From assembly GCA_002299495.1 (NCBI GenBank), contig DBNZ01000185.1:12186-17373 (forward strand): a DNA stretch of 5,188 bases, written 5' to 3'. Below the pieces are notes generated by a model. The model saw nothing but the letters and a program-made list of their open reading frames with translations, was not told the DNA's origin and searched no databases. The stretch is from Methylococcaceae bacterium UBA659 (lineage in GTDB: Bacteria > Pseudomonadota > Gammaproteobacteria > Methylococcales > Methylomonadaceae). A program made the position numbers and the translations under genes. Below, in pieces: positions 1 through 5,188 of the stretch; position 1 is the stretch's first letter, and every line of letters begins with the position of its first letter.

Positions 1-1848
1 GTGACCGAACTGACCCGCAACCGGGTCGGAATCCATATTGACATCTCCGAGGGCAAGGTCGCTAAGATCAACGAAATCAACATCATCGGCAATACCGCCT
101 TCGACGACAAGACCTTGTTGTCAGCACTGGAATTGAGCGCCACCAACTGGCTTTCGTTCTACAACAAAGACGACCAGTATTCCAAGCAGAAACTGTCCGG
201 CGACCTAGAGTCACTGCGCTCCTTTTACTTGGACCGCGGCTATATCAACTTCAACATCGAATCCGCACAAGTCGCGATCACACCCGACAAAAAAGACATT
301 TACATCACCATCAACGTCAAGGAAGGCGATATTTATACCATCGACAAAGTCAAGCTGACCGGCAACCTGATCGTCCCCCACGAGGAATTGATCAAACTGG
401 TCAGCGTCGGCCCGGGCGAAATATTTTCCAGAAAAAACGCCACCGAAACCTCCAAAGCCATCTCCGACCGTTTGGGCAATGATGGCTATGCGTTCGCCAA
501 CGTCAACATGGTGCCTGAAATTAACGAAAAAAATAAAACGGTGGCCATGACTTTTTTTGTTGACCCGGGCAAACGCGCTTACGTCCGTCAGATCAATATC
601 AAAGGCAATACCAAGACCCGCGATGAAGTGATCAGGCGTGAGATCCGGCAAATGGAGTCCAGTTGGGCGTCCAGCAGTAAAATTGAACGCTCGAAAACCC
701 GCCTTGAACGTTTGGGCTATTTTGAATCAGTGGGCGTGGAAACCACCCAAGTGCCCGGCACCACTGACCAAATCGACGTCAATTACGCTGTCGTCGAACG
801 GGCTTCGGGCAACTTGTCCGCCGGTGCCGGCTTTTCCCAGGTGCAAGGGCTTATCATCAACGCCAACGTTTCCCAGGATAACGTGTTCGGCTCAGGCAAG
901 CGCATCAACCTAGCCTTTAACAACAGCAGTTTTGCTACCAATTACCAATTCGGTTTTTTTGACCCTTACTTCACTGTCGATGGCGTTAGCATGGGTTACC
1001 ATGCCGGGTATTCAGACCGAGACGCCAGCCAAATCAATATCGCCCGTTATTCAACAAAAATCTTAAGTGGCGGTTTTGACATGGGCATTCCGTTAGATGA
1101 ATTCGACCAATTACGGTTTGGGCTTGACATTAGGGACACATCCTTGTCAGCAACTGATTTCACGTCGATTGAAATCAATGATTTTATTAACGCATACGGT
1201 GACCGGTTCTTCACCTATGCACCCACCATTGGCTGGGTGCATGACACCTTAAACCGGGCAATTTTCCCTACCAAAGGCGGGCAACAACGGATTTCCGTTT
1301 TAACCTCCTTGCCCGGCAGCGATTTGACTTATTACAAATTGGGCTACAAACACCAACACTATTTTCCGTTATCGTCGGATGTCACGTTACGCTTACTAGG
1401 TGAAATCGATCATGGTGATGGCTATGGTGACACCGATGAACTGCCGTTTTTTGAAAATTACTTTGGCGGCGGTACCGGTTCTGTCCGGGGCTTCCGCAAT
1501 AACACCCTAGGCCCTAGGGATCGTCTTGCAGACGGCACGCCAAACAGACCACTAGGCGGCTCTACCAAAATGATTGCCAACACCGAAGTGTTTTTCCCCG
1601 TGCCTTTTTTGTCCGATATGAAGTCCCTCCGGATGGGCGTTTTTTTTGATGCGGGTACTATAGACAATCGCTTTAGCTTTAATGAGTTTAGATTTTCAAC
1701 CGGTATATCCGCCGAATGGTTGTCGCCATTCGGGGCTTTGTCTGTAAGTGCGGGTTTACCGTTAAATGCAAGGGGCGCTTCTGCTGACGGGAGACAACCA
1801 GCGGACGAAGAAGAAATATTCCAATTTAACTTTGGCCAAAATTTCTAG
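1..1848 (+). CDS. bamA: BamA, outer-membrane protein assembly factor (5'-partial)
   Basis: BamA is the Omp85-family core of the BAM complex, which folds and inserts beta-barrel proteins into the outer membrane. The frame is open from the first base. By recalled alignment to E. coli BamA (810 aa), about 150 N-terminal residues (signal peptide, POTRA1, most of POTRA2) lie upstream, so the GTG at base 1 is probably an internal valine codon and not the start. Visible parts, in window residue numbers: POTRA3 about 20-108 (INIIGNTAF, LRSFYLDRGYINFNI), POTRA4 about 111-189, POTRA5 about 192-266 (VRQINIKGNTKTRDEVIRRE, then DQIDVNYAVVER), and the 16-strand barrel from about 270 to the end. The Omp85 VRGF motif of loop 6 is residues 495-498 (bases 1483-1494). 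The protein ends FQFNFGQNF with terminal Phe, a typical C-terminal beta-signal. The segment after VRGF is shorter than in E. coli. Identification is very secure; only the N-terminal extent is unknown. Confidence 0.97.
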   Translation: MTELTRNRVGIHIDISEGKVAKINEINIIGNTAFDDKTLLSALELSATNWLSFYNKDDQYSKQKLSGDLESLRSFYLDRGYINFNIESAQVAITPDKKDIYITINVKEGDIYTIDKVKLTGNLIVPHEELIKLVSVGPGEIFSRKNATETSKAISDRLGNDGYAFANVNMVPEINEKNKTVAMTFFVDPGKRAYVRQINIKGNTKTRDEVIRREIRQMESSWASSSKIERSKTRLERLGYFESVGVETTQVPGTTDQIDVNYAVVERASGNLSAGAGFSQVQGLIINANVSQDNVFGSGKRINLAFNNSSFATNYQFGFFDPYFTVDGVSMGYHAGYSDRDASQINIARYSTKILSGGFDMGIPLDEFDQLRFGLDIRDTSLSATDFTSIEINDFINAYGDRFFTYAPTIGWVHDTLNRAIFPTKGGQQRISVLTSLPGSDLTYYKLGYKHQHYFPLSSDVTLRLLGEIDHGDGYGDTDELPFFENYFGGGTGSVRGFRNNTLGPRDRLADGTPNRPLGGSTKMIANTEVFFPVPFLSDMKSLRMGVFFDAGTIDNRFSFNEFRFSTGISAEWLSPFGALSVSAGLPLNARGASADGRQPADEEEIFQFNFGQNF

Positions 1849-1868
1849 CAGAATTGCTTTTCGTTTGT

Positions 1869-1900
1869 TTGGCACATCCCCTATAATTTCCTGATATACT
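1869..1900 (+). promoter_or_regulatory. Possible promoter(s) upstream of skp
   Basis: The AT-rich bamA-skp gap carries a perfect sigma-70 -10 hexamer, TATAAT (1882-1887), and a second -10-like hexamer, TATACT (1895-1900). A -35-like TTGGCA lies at 1869-1874, but its spacing is wrong for both (7 and 20 bases), and the bases 16-18 upstream of TATAAT match -35 poorly. An internal promoter giving skp and downstream genes extra transcription is plausible but weakly supported. No convincing sigma-E type elements were seen, although bamA/skp operons are sigma-E controlled in E. coli. Confidence 0.3.
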
Positions 1901-1921
1901 ATTCAATTTCCCCTGCCGAGT

Positions 1922-1926
1922 AGGAT
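1922..1926 (+). promoter_or_regulatory. Shine-Dalgarno of skp
   Basis: AGGAT ends 6 bases before the ATG at 1933, which is a normal spacing. It lies only 0-1 base from the in-frame TTG at 1927, so it favours the ATG at 1933 as the true start. Confidence 0.7.
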
Positions 1927-1932
1927 TTGCCA

Positions 1933-2433
1933 ATGAAAACTAAAATATCCCTATTGTTAGGATTACTGCTAACCGCCACCTCCTGCTACGCCGAATTAAA
2001 GATCGGATTTGTCAACATACCCGCAGTGCTGGAAAAAGCTCCTCAAGCGGAGAAGGCAAAAAAACGTTTGGAAATCGAATTCTCCCCCCGCGATAGGCAA
2101 TTGGTTGCACAACAAAAAGACATCCAAAGCAAAGAAGAGCGTTTGGCCCGGGATTCCGGTGTCATGAGCGATTCCGAACGGAGCCGGATGGAAAAGGACT
2201 TGTTGAACGAAAAACGTGATGCCAAAAGAAAACAACAGGAATTCAGCGAAGACTTCAATGCCCGCCGTAACGAAGAATTAGGTAAATTACAGCGCCGTAT
2301 TGTTGAAGCTATCCGTTCTATTGCCAAAGACCAAAACTTCGACTTGCTATTAACTGATGGCGTCATCTATGCAAGCGATAAAATTGATGTCACCGCCCAA
2401 GTCCAGAGCAAACTGGTCGGCATGCCCGATTAA
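1933..2433 (+). CDS. skp: Skp/OmpH family periplasmic chaperone
   Basis: Skp is a trimeric, jellyfish-shaped periplasmic chaperone that holds unfolded outer-membrane proteins on their way to BamA. The ATG at 1933 gives 166 aa, close to the family norm (E. coli Skp 161 aa); an in-frame TTG at 1927 would add only two residues and lacks a spaced ribosome binding site. Residues 1-20 form a Sec signal peptide: Lys-containing start, Leu-rich core LLLGLLL, likely cut after CYA-20 before ELKIG. Mature residues 22-36 (LKIGFVNIPAVLEKA) match the family's N-terminal strand. Residues about 37-130 are highly charged and heptad-like, forming the coiled-coil tentacle arms. Residues 134-165 (QNFDLLLTDGVIYASDKIDVTAQV) are the typical C-terminal return of the body domain. 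It sits directly after bamA, its functional partner. The usual next gene, lpxD, is absent. Confidence 0.93.
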   Translation: MKTKISLLLGLLLTATSCYAELKIGFVNIPAVLEKAPQAEKAKKRLEIEFSPRDRQLVAQQKDIQSKEERLARDSGVMSDSERSRMEKDLLNEKRDAKRKQQEFSEDFNARRNEELGKLQRRIVEAIRSIAKDQNFDLLLTDGVIYASDKIDVTAQVQSKLVGMPD

Positions 2434-2488
2434 TTCACCTCACCCGCACTAAAATAATAAAAACCCCACCCTTATCTTTCTCAAAGAC

Positions 2489-2932
2489 ATGTCTATTAAG
2501 CTGGATATTTTACAAATTCAAGATTTTTTGCCACACAGATATCCTTTTCTCTTAGTTGACAAGGTCGTTGAGTGTACACCCGGAGTCAGTTTGTTAGGGG
2601 TAAAAAACGTCACCTACAATGAGCCGTTTTTCCAAGGCCATTTCCCGCAAAAGCCCATCATGCCCGGGGTTCTTATCCTAGAAGCTTTGGCCCAAGCCAC
2701 TGGTTTATTGGCCTCGGAGACGGCGCGGGATGAATTAAGCGGCATGATTTATTATTTGGTGGGTATAGACAAGGCTAAATTCAAACGCCCTGTAGTTCCT
2801 GGCGACCAATTGATGCTGGAAGCCAAGTTCTTGAAAAGCAAACGCAACATTTGGGCTTTTGATTGCAGGGCGGAAGTCGATGGTGAATTTGTAGCCAGCG
2901 CTGAAATCCGTTGTGCGGCCGTGGTGGACTAG
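2489..2932 (+). CDS. fabZ: 3-hydroxyacyl-[acyl-carrier-protein] dehydratase FabZ
   Basis: FabZ is a cytoplasmic hot-dog-fold enzyme that dehydrates (3R)-hydroxyacyl-ACP to trans-2-enoyl-ACP in type II fatty acid elongation. It competes with LpxA for the same 3-hydroxyacyl-ACP pool, which explains their pairing. The protein is 147 aa, close to E. coli FabZ (151 aa). Diagnostic motifs: LPHRYPFLLVDKV (residues 14-26), then GHFPQKPIMPGVLILEALAQ (50-69), containing the catalytic His51 and Glu65 (E. coli His54/Glu68). The C-terminal half has the expected IDKAKFKRPVVPGDQL segment (93-108). The ATG at 2489 aligns with family N-termini, but the upstream ribosome binding site is weak (only AAAG at 2483-2486). 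The gene is preceded by a 55-base gap after skp, with no lpxD, and is followed after 2 bases by lpxA. Confidence 0.97.
   Translation: MSIKLDILQIQDFLPHRYPFLLVDKVVECTPGVSLLGVKNVTYNEPFFQGHFPQKPIMPGVLILEALAQATGLLASETARDELSGMIYYLVGIDKAKFKRPVVPGDQLMLEAKFLKSKRNIWAFDCRAEVDGEFVASAEIRCAAVVD
2923..2928 (+). promoter_or_regulatory. Shine-Dalgarno deciding the lpxA TTG start
   Basis: GGTGGA, inside the last codons of fabZ, ends 6 bases before the TTG at 2935. It supports this TTG over an in-frame TTG at 2911 lying inside fabZ. The translation from 2935 begins MIHGTAIID, as family members do. Confidence 0.6.
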
Positions 2933-2934
2933 CC

Positions 2935-3705
2935 TTGATCCATGGCACCGCAATCATCGACAGCCGCGCAGAATTGGCCGATGATGTAACGGTCGGGCCT
3001 TATGCGGTGATTGGGCCTGATGTCATTATCGGGTCAGGGACAGCCATAGGTCCCCATGTCGTCATTAAAGGCCACACCGCAATTGGCGAAAAAAACCGCA
3101 TCTACCAATTCGCATCTGTCGGCGAAGACCCTCAAGACAAAAAATATGCCGCAGAAACCACCCAATTGGTTATCGGCAACAGAAACACTATCCGCGAATT
3201 TACCACTCTTCATCGCGGCACCCAGCAAGATCACGGCATTACCCAGATTGGCGATGACAACTTGTTCATGGCTTATACCCATGTCGCCCATGATTGCATC
3301 ATAGGCAACCATGTCATCATGGCCAACGGCGCCTCGCTGGCCGGCCATGTCCGCTTGAATAGCCACGCCATCTTAGGCGGTTTTACCCTAGTCCATCAAT
3401 TTACCCAAATAGGCCAATACAGTTTTGCTGCCATGGGTAGTGCCATCACCCAAGACGTCCCGCCGTTCATTATGGTGGGCGGCAGGCCTACCCGTCCGCA
3501 TGGCATCAATTCTGTGGGCATGGAACGCAGTGGCATTTCAGCTGAGGACATTAGGCTTATTCGGAAAGCCTACAAAATTATTTATAAAATGAATTTACGC
3601 TTAGAAGATGCCATAGACCAAATGGAAGATATTGCCGGCGACAGCAAGGAAGTTTCAGTGATGGTGAGTTTCTTGCGTAATGTCACCCGTGGCATATTAC
3701 GTTAG
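2935..3705 (+). CDS. lpxA: Acyl-[ACP]-UDP-N-acetylglucosamine O-acyltransferase LpxA
   Basis: LpxA catalyses the first step of lipid A synthesis in the cytoplasm, moving a 3-hydroxyacyl chain from ACP to the 3-OH of UDP-GlcNAc. The chosen TTG start gives 256 aa (E. coli 262), starting MIHGTAIID. Residues about 2-185 are left-handed parallel beta-helix hexapeptide repeats (AIIDSRAEL, VTVGPY, AVIGPDVIIGSGTAIG and so on). The C-terminal part (about 195-256) is the helical domain, ending in the family's TRGILR. The catalytic base is His119 in THVAHDCIIGN (E. coli His125); His116, His138 and His154 match E. coli His122, His144 and His160. The residue at the E. coli Gly173 acyl-chain ruler position is Met167, as in the C10-specific Pseudomonas aeruginosa enzyme (SFxxMGSAI), so a 3-hydroxydecanoyl-type donor is predicted. 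The gene starts 2 bases after fabZ, implying translational coupling. lpxB, its usual neighbour, does not follow. Confidence 0.96.
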   Translation: MIHGTAIIDSRAELADDVTVGPYAVIGPDVIIGSGTAIGPHVVIKGHTAIGEKNRIYQFASVGEDPQDKKYAAETTQLVIGNRNTIREFTTLHRGTQQDHGITQIGDDNLFMAYTHVAHDCIIGNHVIMANGASLAGHVRLNSHAILGGFTLVHQFTQIGQYSFAAMGSAITQDVPPFIMVGGRPTRPHGINSVGMERSGISAEDIRLIRKAYKIIYKMNLRLEDAIDQMEDIAGDSKEVSVMVSFLRNVTRGILR

Positions 3706-3708
3706 TTT

Positions 3709-4302
3709 GTGTCCGGCCCGCTAACCGATAGCCTTGTTCGCTTTGACCTGATGGCAGGCGTTGATGAGGCCGGGCGCGGGGCATGGGCGGGTCCGGTGTT
3801 TGCGGCCGCCGTCATTTTAGACCCCGGTCATCCCATAGTAGGGCTGGCGGACTCTAAAAAACTCAGCGCCCTAAAAAGAGCATCCCTTGCCAAGGAAATT
3901 AAAGCGTCTGCATTATCATGGTCAATAGCGTCTGCGGCCGCCTATGAGATTGACCAGTTAAACATTTTGCAAGCCACCTTATTGGCAATGCAACGGGCTA
4001 TACACCGTCTGGATTTAGCACCTGAAATGGTTTTAGTGGATGGCGACCGTGTCCCGGCACTTTCAATGCCCGCCCGACCCATCATTAAAGGTGATAACAA
4101 AGTCGCGGCCATAAGCGCCGCTTCTATACTGGCTAAGGTTGAACGTGACTTATTGATGATGCGTTATCAGCACGCATATCCGGGTTACTCGTTCCATCAA
4201 CATAAAGGTTATGGCACCGCAAAGCATAACGCCGAGCTCAATCAATTTGGCGTATTGGACATCCATAGAAAGTCATTTGCCCCCATTAAGAAACGGTGTT
4301 GA
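3709..4302 (+). CDS. rnhB: Ribonuclease HII
   Basis: RNase HII cuts the RNA strand of RNA-DNA hybrids and nicks at single ribonucleotides misincorporated in DNA, starting ribonucleotide excision repair. The 197-aa length matches E. coli RnhB (198 aa). The active-site carboxylates are all present: Asp19 and Glu20 in AGVDEAGRG, Asp111 in VLVDGDR, and Asp129 in IKGDNKVAAISAASILAKVERD (a spacing of 18 between the last two, as in the family). The motif YPGYSFHQHKGYGTAKH (157-173) and the C-terminal HRKSFAP are also typical. The GTG at 3709 is chosen because it gives a normal N-terminal length and lies 3 bases after the lpxA stop. An ATG at 3751 would leave only two residues before the catalytic GVDE segment. 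The ribosome binding site is weak, so coupling to lpxA translation is likely. In the classical operon lpxB lies between lpxA and rnhB. Confidence 0.95.
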   Translation: MSGPLTDSLVRFDLMAGVDEAGRGAWAGPVFAAAVILDPGHPIVGLADSKKLSALKRASLAKEIKASALSWSIASAAAYEIDQLNILQATLLAMQRAIHRLDLAPEMVLVDGDRVPALSMPARPIIKGDNKVAAISAASILAKVERDLLMMRYQHAYPGYSFHQHKGYGTAKHNAELNQFGVLDIHRKSFAPIKKRC

Positions 4303-4325
4303 CCGCATCGAGGTTTGCCTATAAT
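4299..4325 (+). promoter_or_regulatory. Putative sigma-70 promoter of ndh
   Basis: A -35-like TTGACC (4299-4304, 5 of 6 consensus) overlaps the rnhB stop codon, and a perfect -10 TATAAT lies at 4320-4325. The spacer is 15 bases, shorter than the optimal 17, which suggests a promoter that may depend on a regulator. Transcription would begin near 4332, about 70 bases before the ndh ATG. Its position at the start of a 99-base gap suggests ndh is transcribed separately from the bamA-rnhB operon. Confidence 0.5.
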
Positions 4326-4366
4326 GAGGGGTTTGCTAAATATCGTTTTAGCAGGCAAACATTTGC
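4313..4366 (+). repeat. GTTTGC repeat cluster and inverted repeat in the ndh leader
   Basis: GTTTGC occurs at 4313-4318 (just before the -10) and again at 4331-4336 (18 bases on). Its reverse complement GCAAAC is at 4355-4360, and TTTGC is at 4362-4366. The arm 4331-4340 can pair with 4347-4360 as GTTTGC/GCAAAC plus TAAA/TTTA, with a 4-base bulge (4351-4354) and a 6-base loop. Bases 4355-4359 and 4362-4366 form a second small perfect inverted repeat (GCAAA-CA-TTTGC). No T-run follows, so it is not an obvious terminator. An operator or 5'-leader hairpin is the more likely reading, but this is inference. Confidence 0.45.
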
Positions 4367-4401
4367 AATAACGTTTTGAAACTGTTTTCTGGGGTAAGGC
4401 G

Positions 4402-5188
4402 ATGGCTACAATAGGGCAAAATCATAAACATACCATAGTCATCGTTGGCGGCGGCGCCGCCGGGCTTGAATTGGCTACCCGTTTAGGCCGCAGACTGGGT
4501 AAACCAGGGTTGGCAGAGATTGTCTTAATCGACGCCACCACCTCCCATATCTGGAAACCGTTGCTACATGAAGTGGCCGCGGGAACCCTTGATGAATCTG
4601 AGCTGGTTGAGTATTTGGCACAAGCCCACCGTAGCCATTTCCGTTTCAGGTTAGGCCGGATGGAAGGCTTAAACCGGGAAAAAAAAGAAATTTATGTCAG
4701 CCCCACCCTCAATGACCAAGGCGAGGAACTCATCCCAAGGCGTGTTTTTCGCTACGACACCTTAGTCATGTCGGTCGGCAGCGTCAGTAACACGTTCAAC
4801 ATCAAAGGAGTTGATGAACATTGCTTATTTCTGGACACCGCTGCCCAGGCATTAAGGTTCCAGAAGCAACTGTTCGAGTCCTATCTTAAAAATTACATCG
4901 GCAAAGACCCCGAGATGGTCAAACCGTTGTCTATCGCGATTGTCGGTGCGGGGGCGACTGGCGTCGAACTTGCGGCCCAACTCCATGAAGTGACCGATGT
5001 TTTGTCTATTTATGGGTTAAACGAACCAGGCAACGCCAAATTGACCATCATCGAGGCCGCCACCCGTTTATTGCCGGCCTTACCCGATAAATTGGCCAAT
5101 GCAACCCGCCAACAATTGGTGAAATTGGGCGTGGATTTAAAAATGGGTTGCCGGGTAGTGGAAATAACCCAAGATGGCATCGAAACCC
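4402..5188 (+). CDS. ndh: Type II NADH dehydrogenase (NDH-2), 3'-partial
   Basis: NDH-2 is a single-subunit, non-proton-pumping, FAD-containing NADH:quinone oxidoreductase on the cytoplasmic face of the inner membrane. The frame from ATG 4402 stays open to the window edge: 262 codons of an expected 430 or so. The N-terminal FAD-binding Rossmann motif is IVIVGGGAAGLELA (residues 12-25), with Asp44 ending the second strand. SHIWKPLLHEVAAGTLDE (48-65) is the strongly conserved NDH-2 signature, followed by YDTLVMSVGSVSN (118-130). The second Rossmann motif, for NADH, is IAIVGAGATGVELAAQL (178-194), with Glu218 in LTIIEA at the strand end, as expected for NADH over NADPH. Similarity to E. coli Ndh runs through the whole visible part. 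The start is backed by a G-rich ribosome binding region (GGGGTAAGG, 4391-4399). The C-terminal membrane-anchoring part lies outside the window. Sulfide:quinone reductase was considered, but the KPLLHEVA motif fits NDH-2. Confidence 0.93.
   Translation, partial: MATIGQNHKHTIVIVGGGAAGLELATRLGRRLGKPGLAEIVLIDATTSHIWKPLLHEVAAGTLDESELVEYLAQAHRSHFRFRLGRMEGLNREKKEIYVSPTLNDQGEELIPRRVFRYDTLVMSVGSVSNTFNIKGVDEHCLFLDTAAQALRFQKQLFESYLKNYIGKDPEMVKPLSIAIVGAGATGVELAAQLHEVTDVLSIYGLNEPGNAKLTIIEAATRLLPALPDKLANATRQQLVKLGVDLKMGCRVVEITQDGIET

Noticed and set aside
211..651. Antisense open frame of about 146 codons opposite bamA
   Set aside because: It lies wholly inside the well-supported bamA frame. Its Asp/Phe/Val-rich composition is the usual by-product of reverse-reading this codon pattern, and no family resemblance or ribosome binding site was seen.
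1505..1519. Near-palindrome CCCTAGGCCCTAGGG in bamA
   Set aside because: It is not a perfect inverted repeat, and it encodes the conserved residues following VRGF, so chance is the simpler explanation.
1640..1647. Run of eight T within bamA (also seven T at 552-558), possible phase-variation tract
   Set aside because: The frame is intact and the runs encode conserved Phe-Phe pairs. A phase-variable essential bamA would be unlikely.
1847..1870. Possible terminator after bamA (AGCA-GAAT-TGCT followed by T-rich bases)
   Set aside because: A 4-bp stem is too weak, and the T-rich stretch is interrupted. Read-through into skp is expected.
1973..1986. Lipobox-like ATSC in the Skp signal peptide
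   Set aside because: The -3 residue is Ala where Leu is expected, and CYA followed by Glu is a good signal peptidase I site. Skp is a soluble periplasmic protein.
2043..2366. Antisense open frame opposite skp (and another at 1996-2235)
   Set aside because: Its Ser/Arg-rich translation is a mirror of the coiled-coil codons of skp, and it has no independent support.
2434..2488. Promoter in the skp-fabZ gap
   Set aside because: It is AT-rich (AAAATAATAAAAA), but no paired -35/-10 elements could be made out.
3034..3366. Antisense open frame opposite lpxA
   Set aside because: It is fully overlapped by the conserved hexapeptide-repeat coding of lpxA and has no recognisable motif.

Overview
The window looks like a conserved chromosomal envelope-biogenesis locus of a Gram-negative gammaproteobacterium. 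All genes lie on the + strand: bamA (5'-truncated by the window edge), skp/ompH, fabZ, lpxA, rnhB, then ndh (3'-truncated by the window edge). The assignment to Gammaproteobacteria rests on the bamA-skp-fabZ-lpxA-rnhB order and on close motif-level resemblance to E. coli and Pseudomonas proteins. The moderate base composition and mixed TTA/TTG/CTG leucine use would suit, for example, a methanotroph-type gammaproteobacterium (Methylococcales), but that is a guess and not something the sequence proves.

Layout. Positions 1-1848 encode BamA from the end of POTRA2 to the terminal-Phe beta-signal. An 84-base AT-rich gap with -10-like hexamers precedes skp (1933-2433), a periplasmic outer-membrane-protein chaperone. 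A 55-base gap leads to fabZ (2489-2932). lpxA (TTG start, 2935-3702 plus stop) begins 2 bases after the fabZ stop, and rnhB (GTG start, 3709-4302) begins 3 bases after the lpxA stop. A 99-base gap holds a good promoter candidate and a cluster of GTTTGC repeats. It leads to ndh (4402 to beyond the end), a type II NADH dehydrogenase that is probably a separate transcription unit.

How the genes work together. BamA and Skp serve outer-membrane protein delivery and insertion. FabZ supplies acyl-ACP chains at the 3-hydroxyacyl-ACP branch point, and LpxA takes the 3-hydroxyacyl-ACP for the first step of lipid A synthesis, so the operon couples the protein and lipid sides of outer-membrane building. 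RnhB (RNase HII) is a traditional passenger of this operon. Compared with the classical order bamA-skp-lpxD-fabZ-lpxA-lpxB-rnhB-dnaE, both lpxD and lpxB are missing from their usual slots, and ndh follows rnhB in place of dnaE.

I see no mobile element, CRISPR array, RNA gene or novel multi-gene system. The points worth a second look are the lpxD/lpxB gaps, a methionine at the LpxA acyl-chain ruler position (predicting a shorter, C10-type chain), a codon-use shift inside bamA, the non-ATG coupled starts, and the repeat cluster around the ndh promoter.
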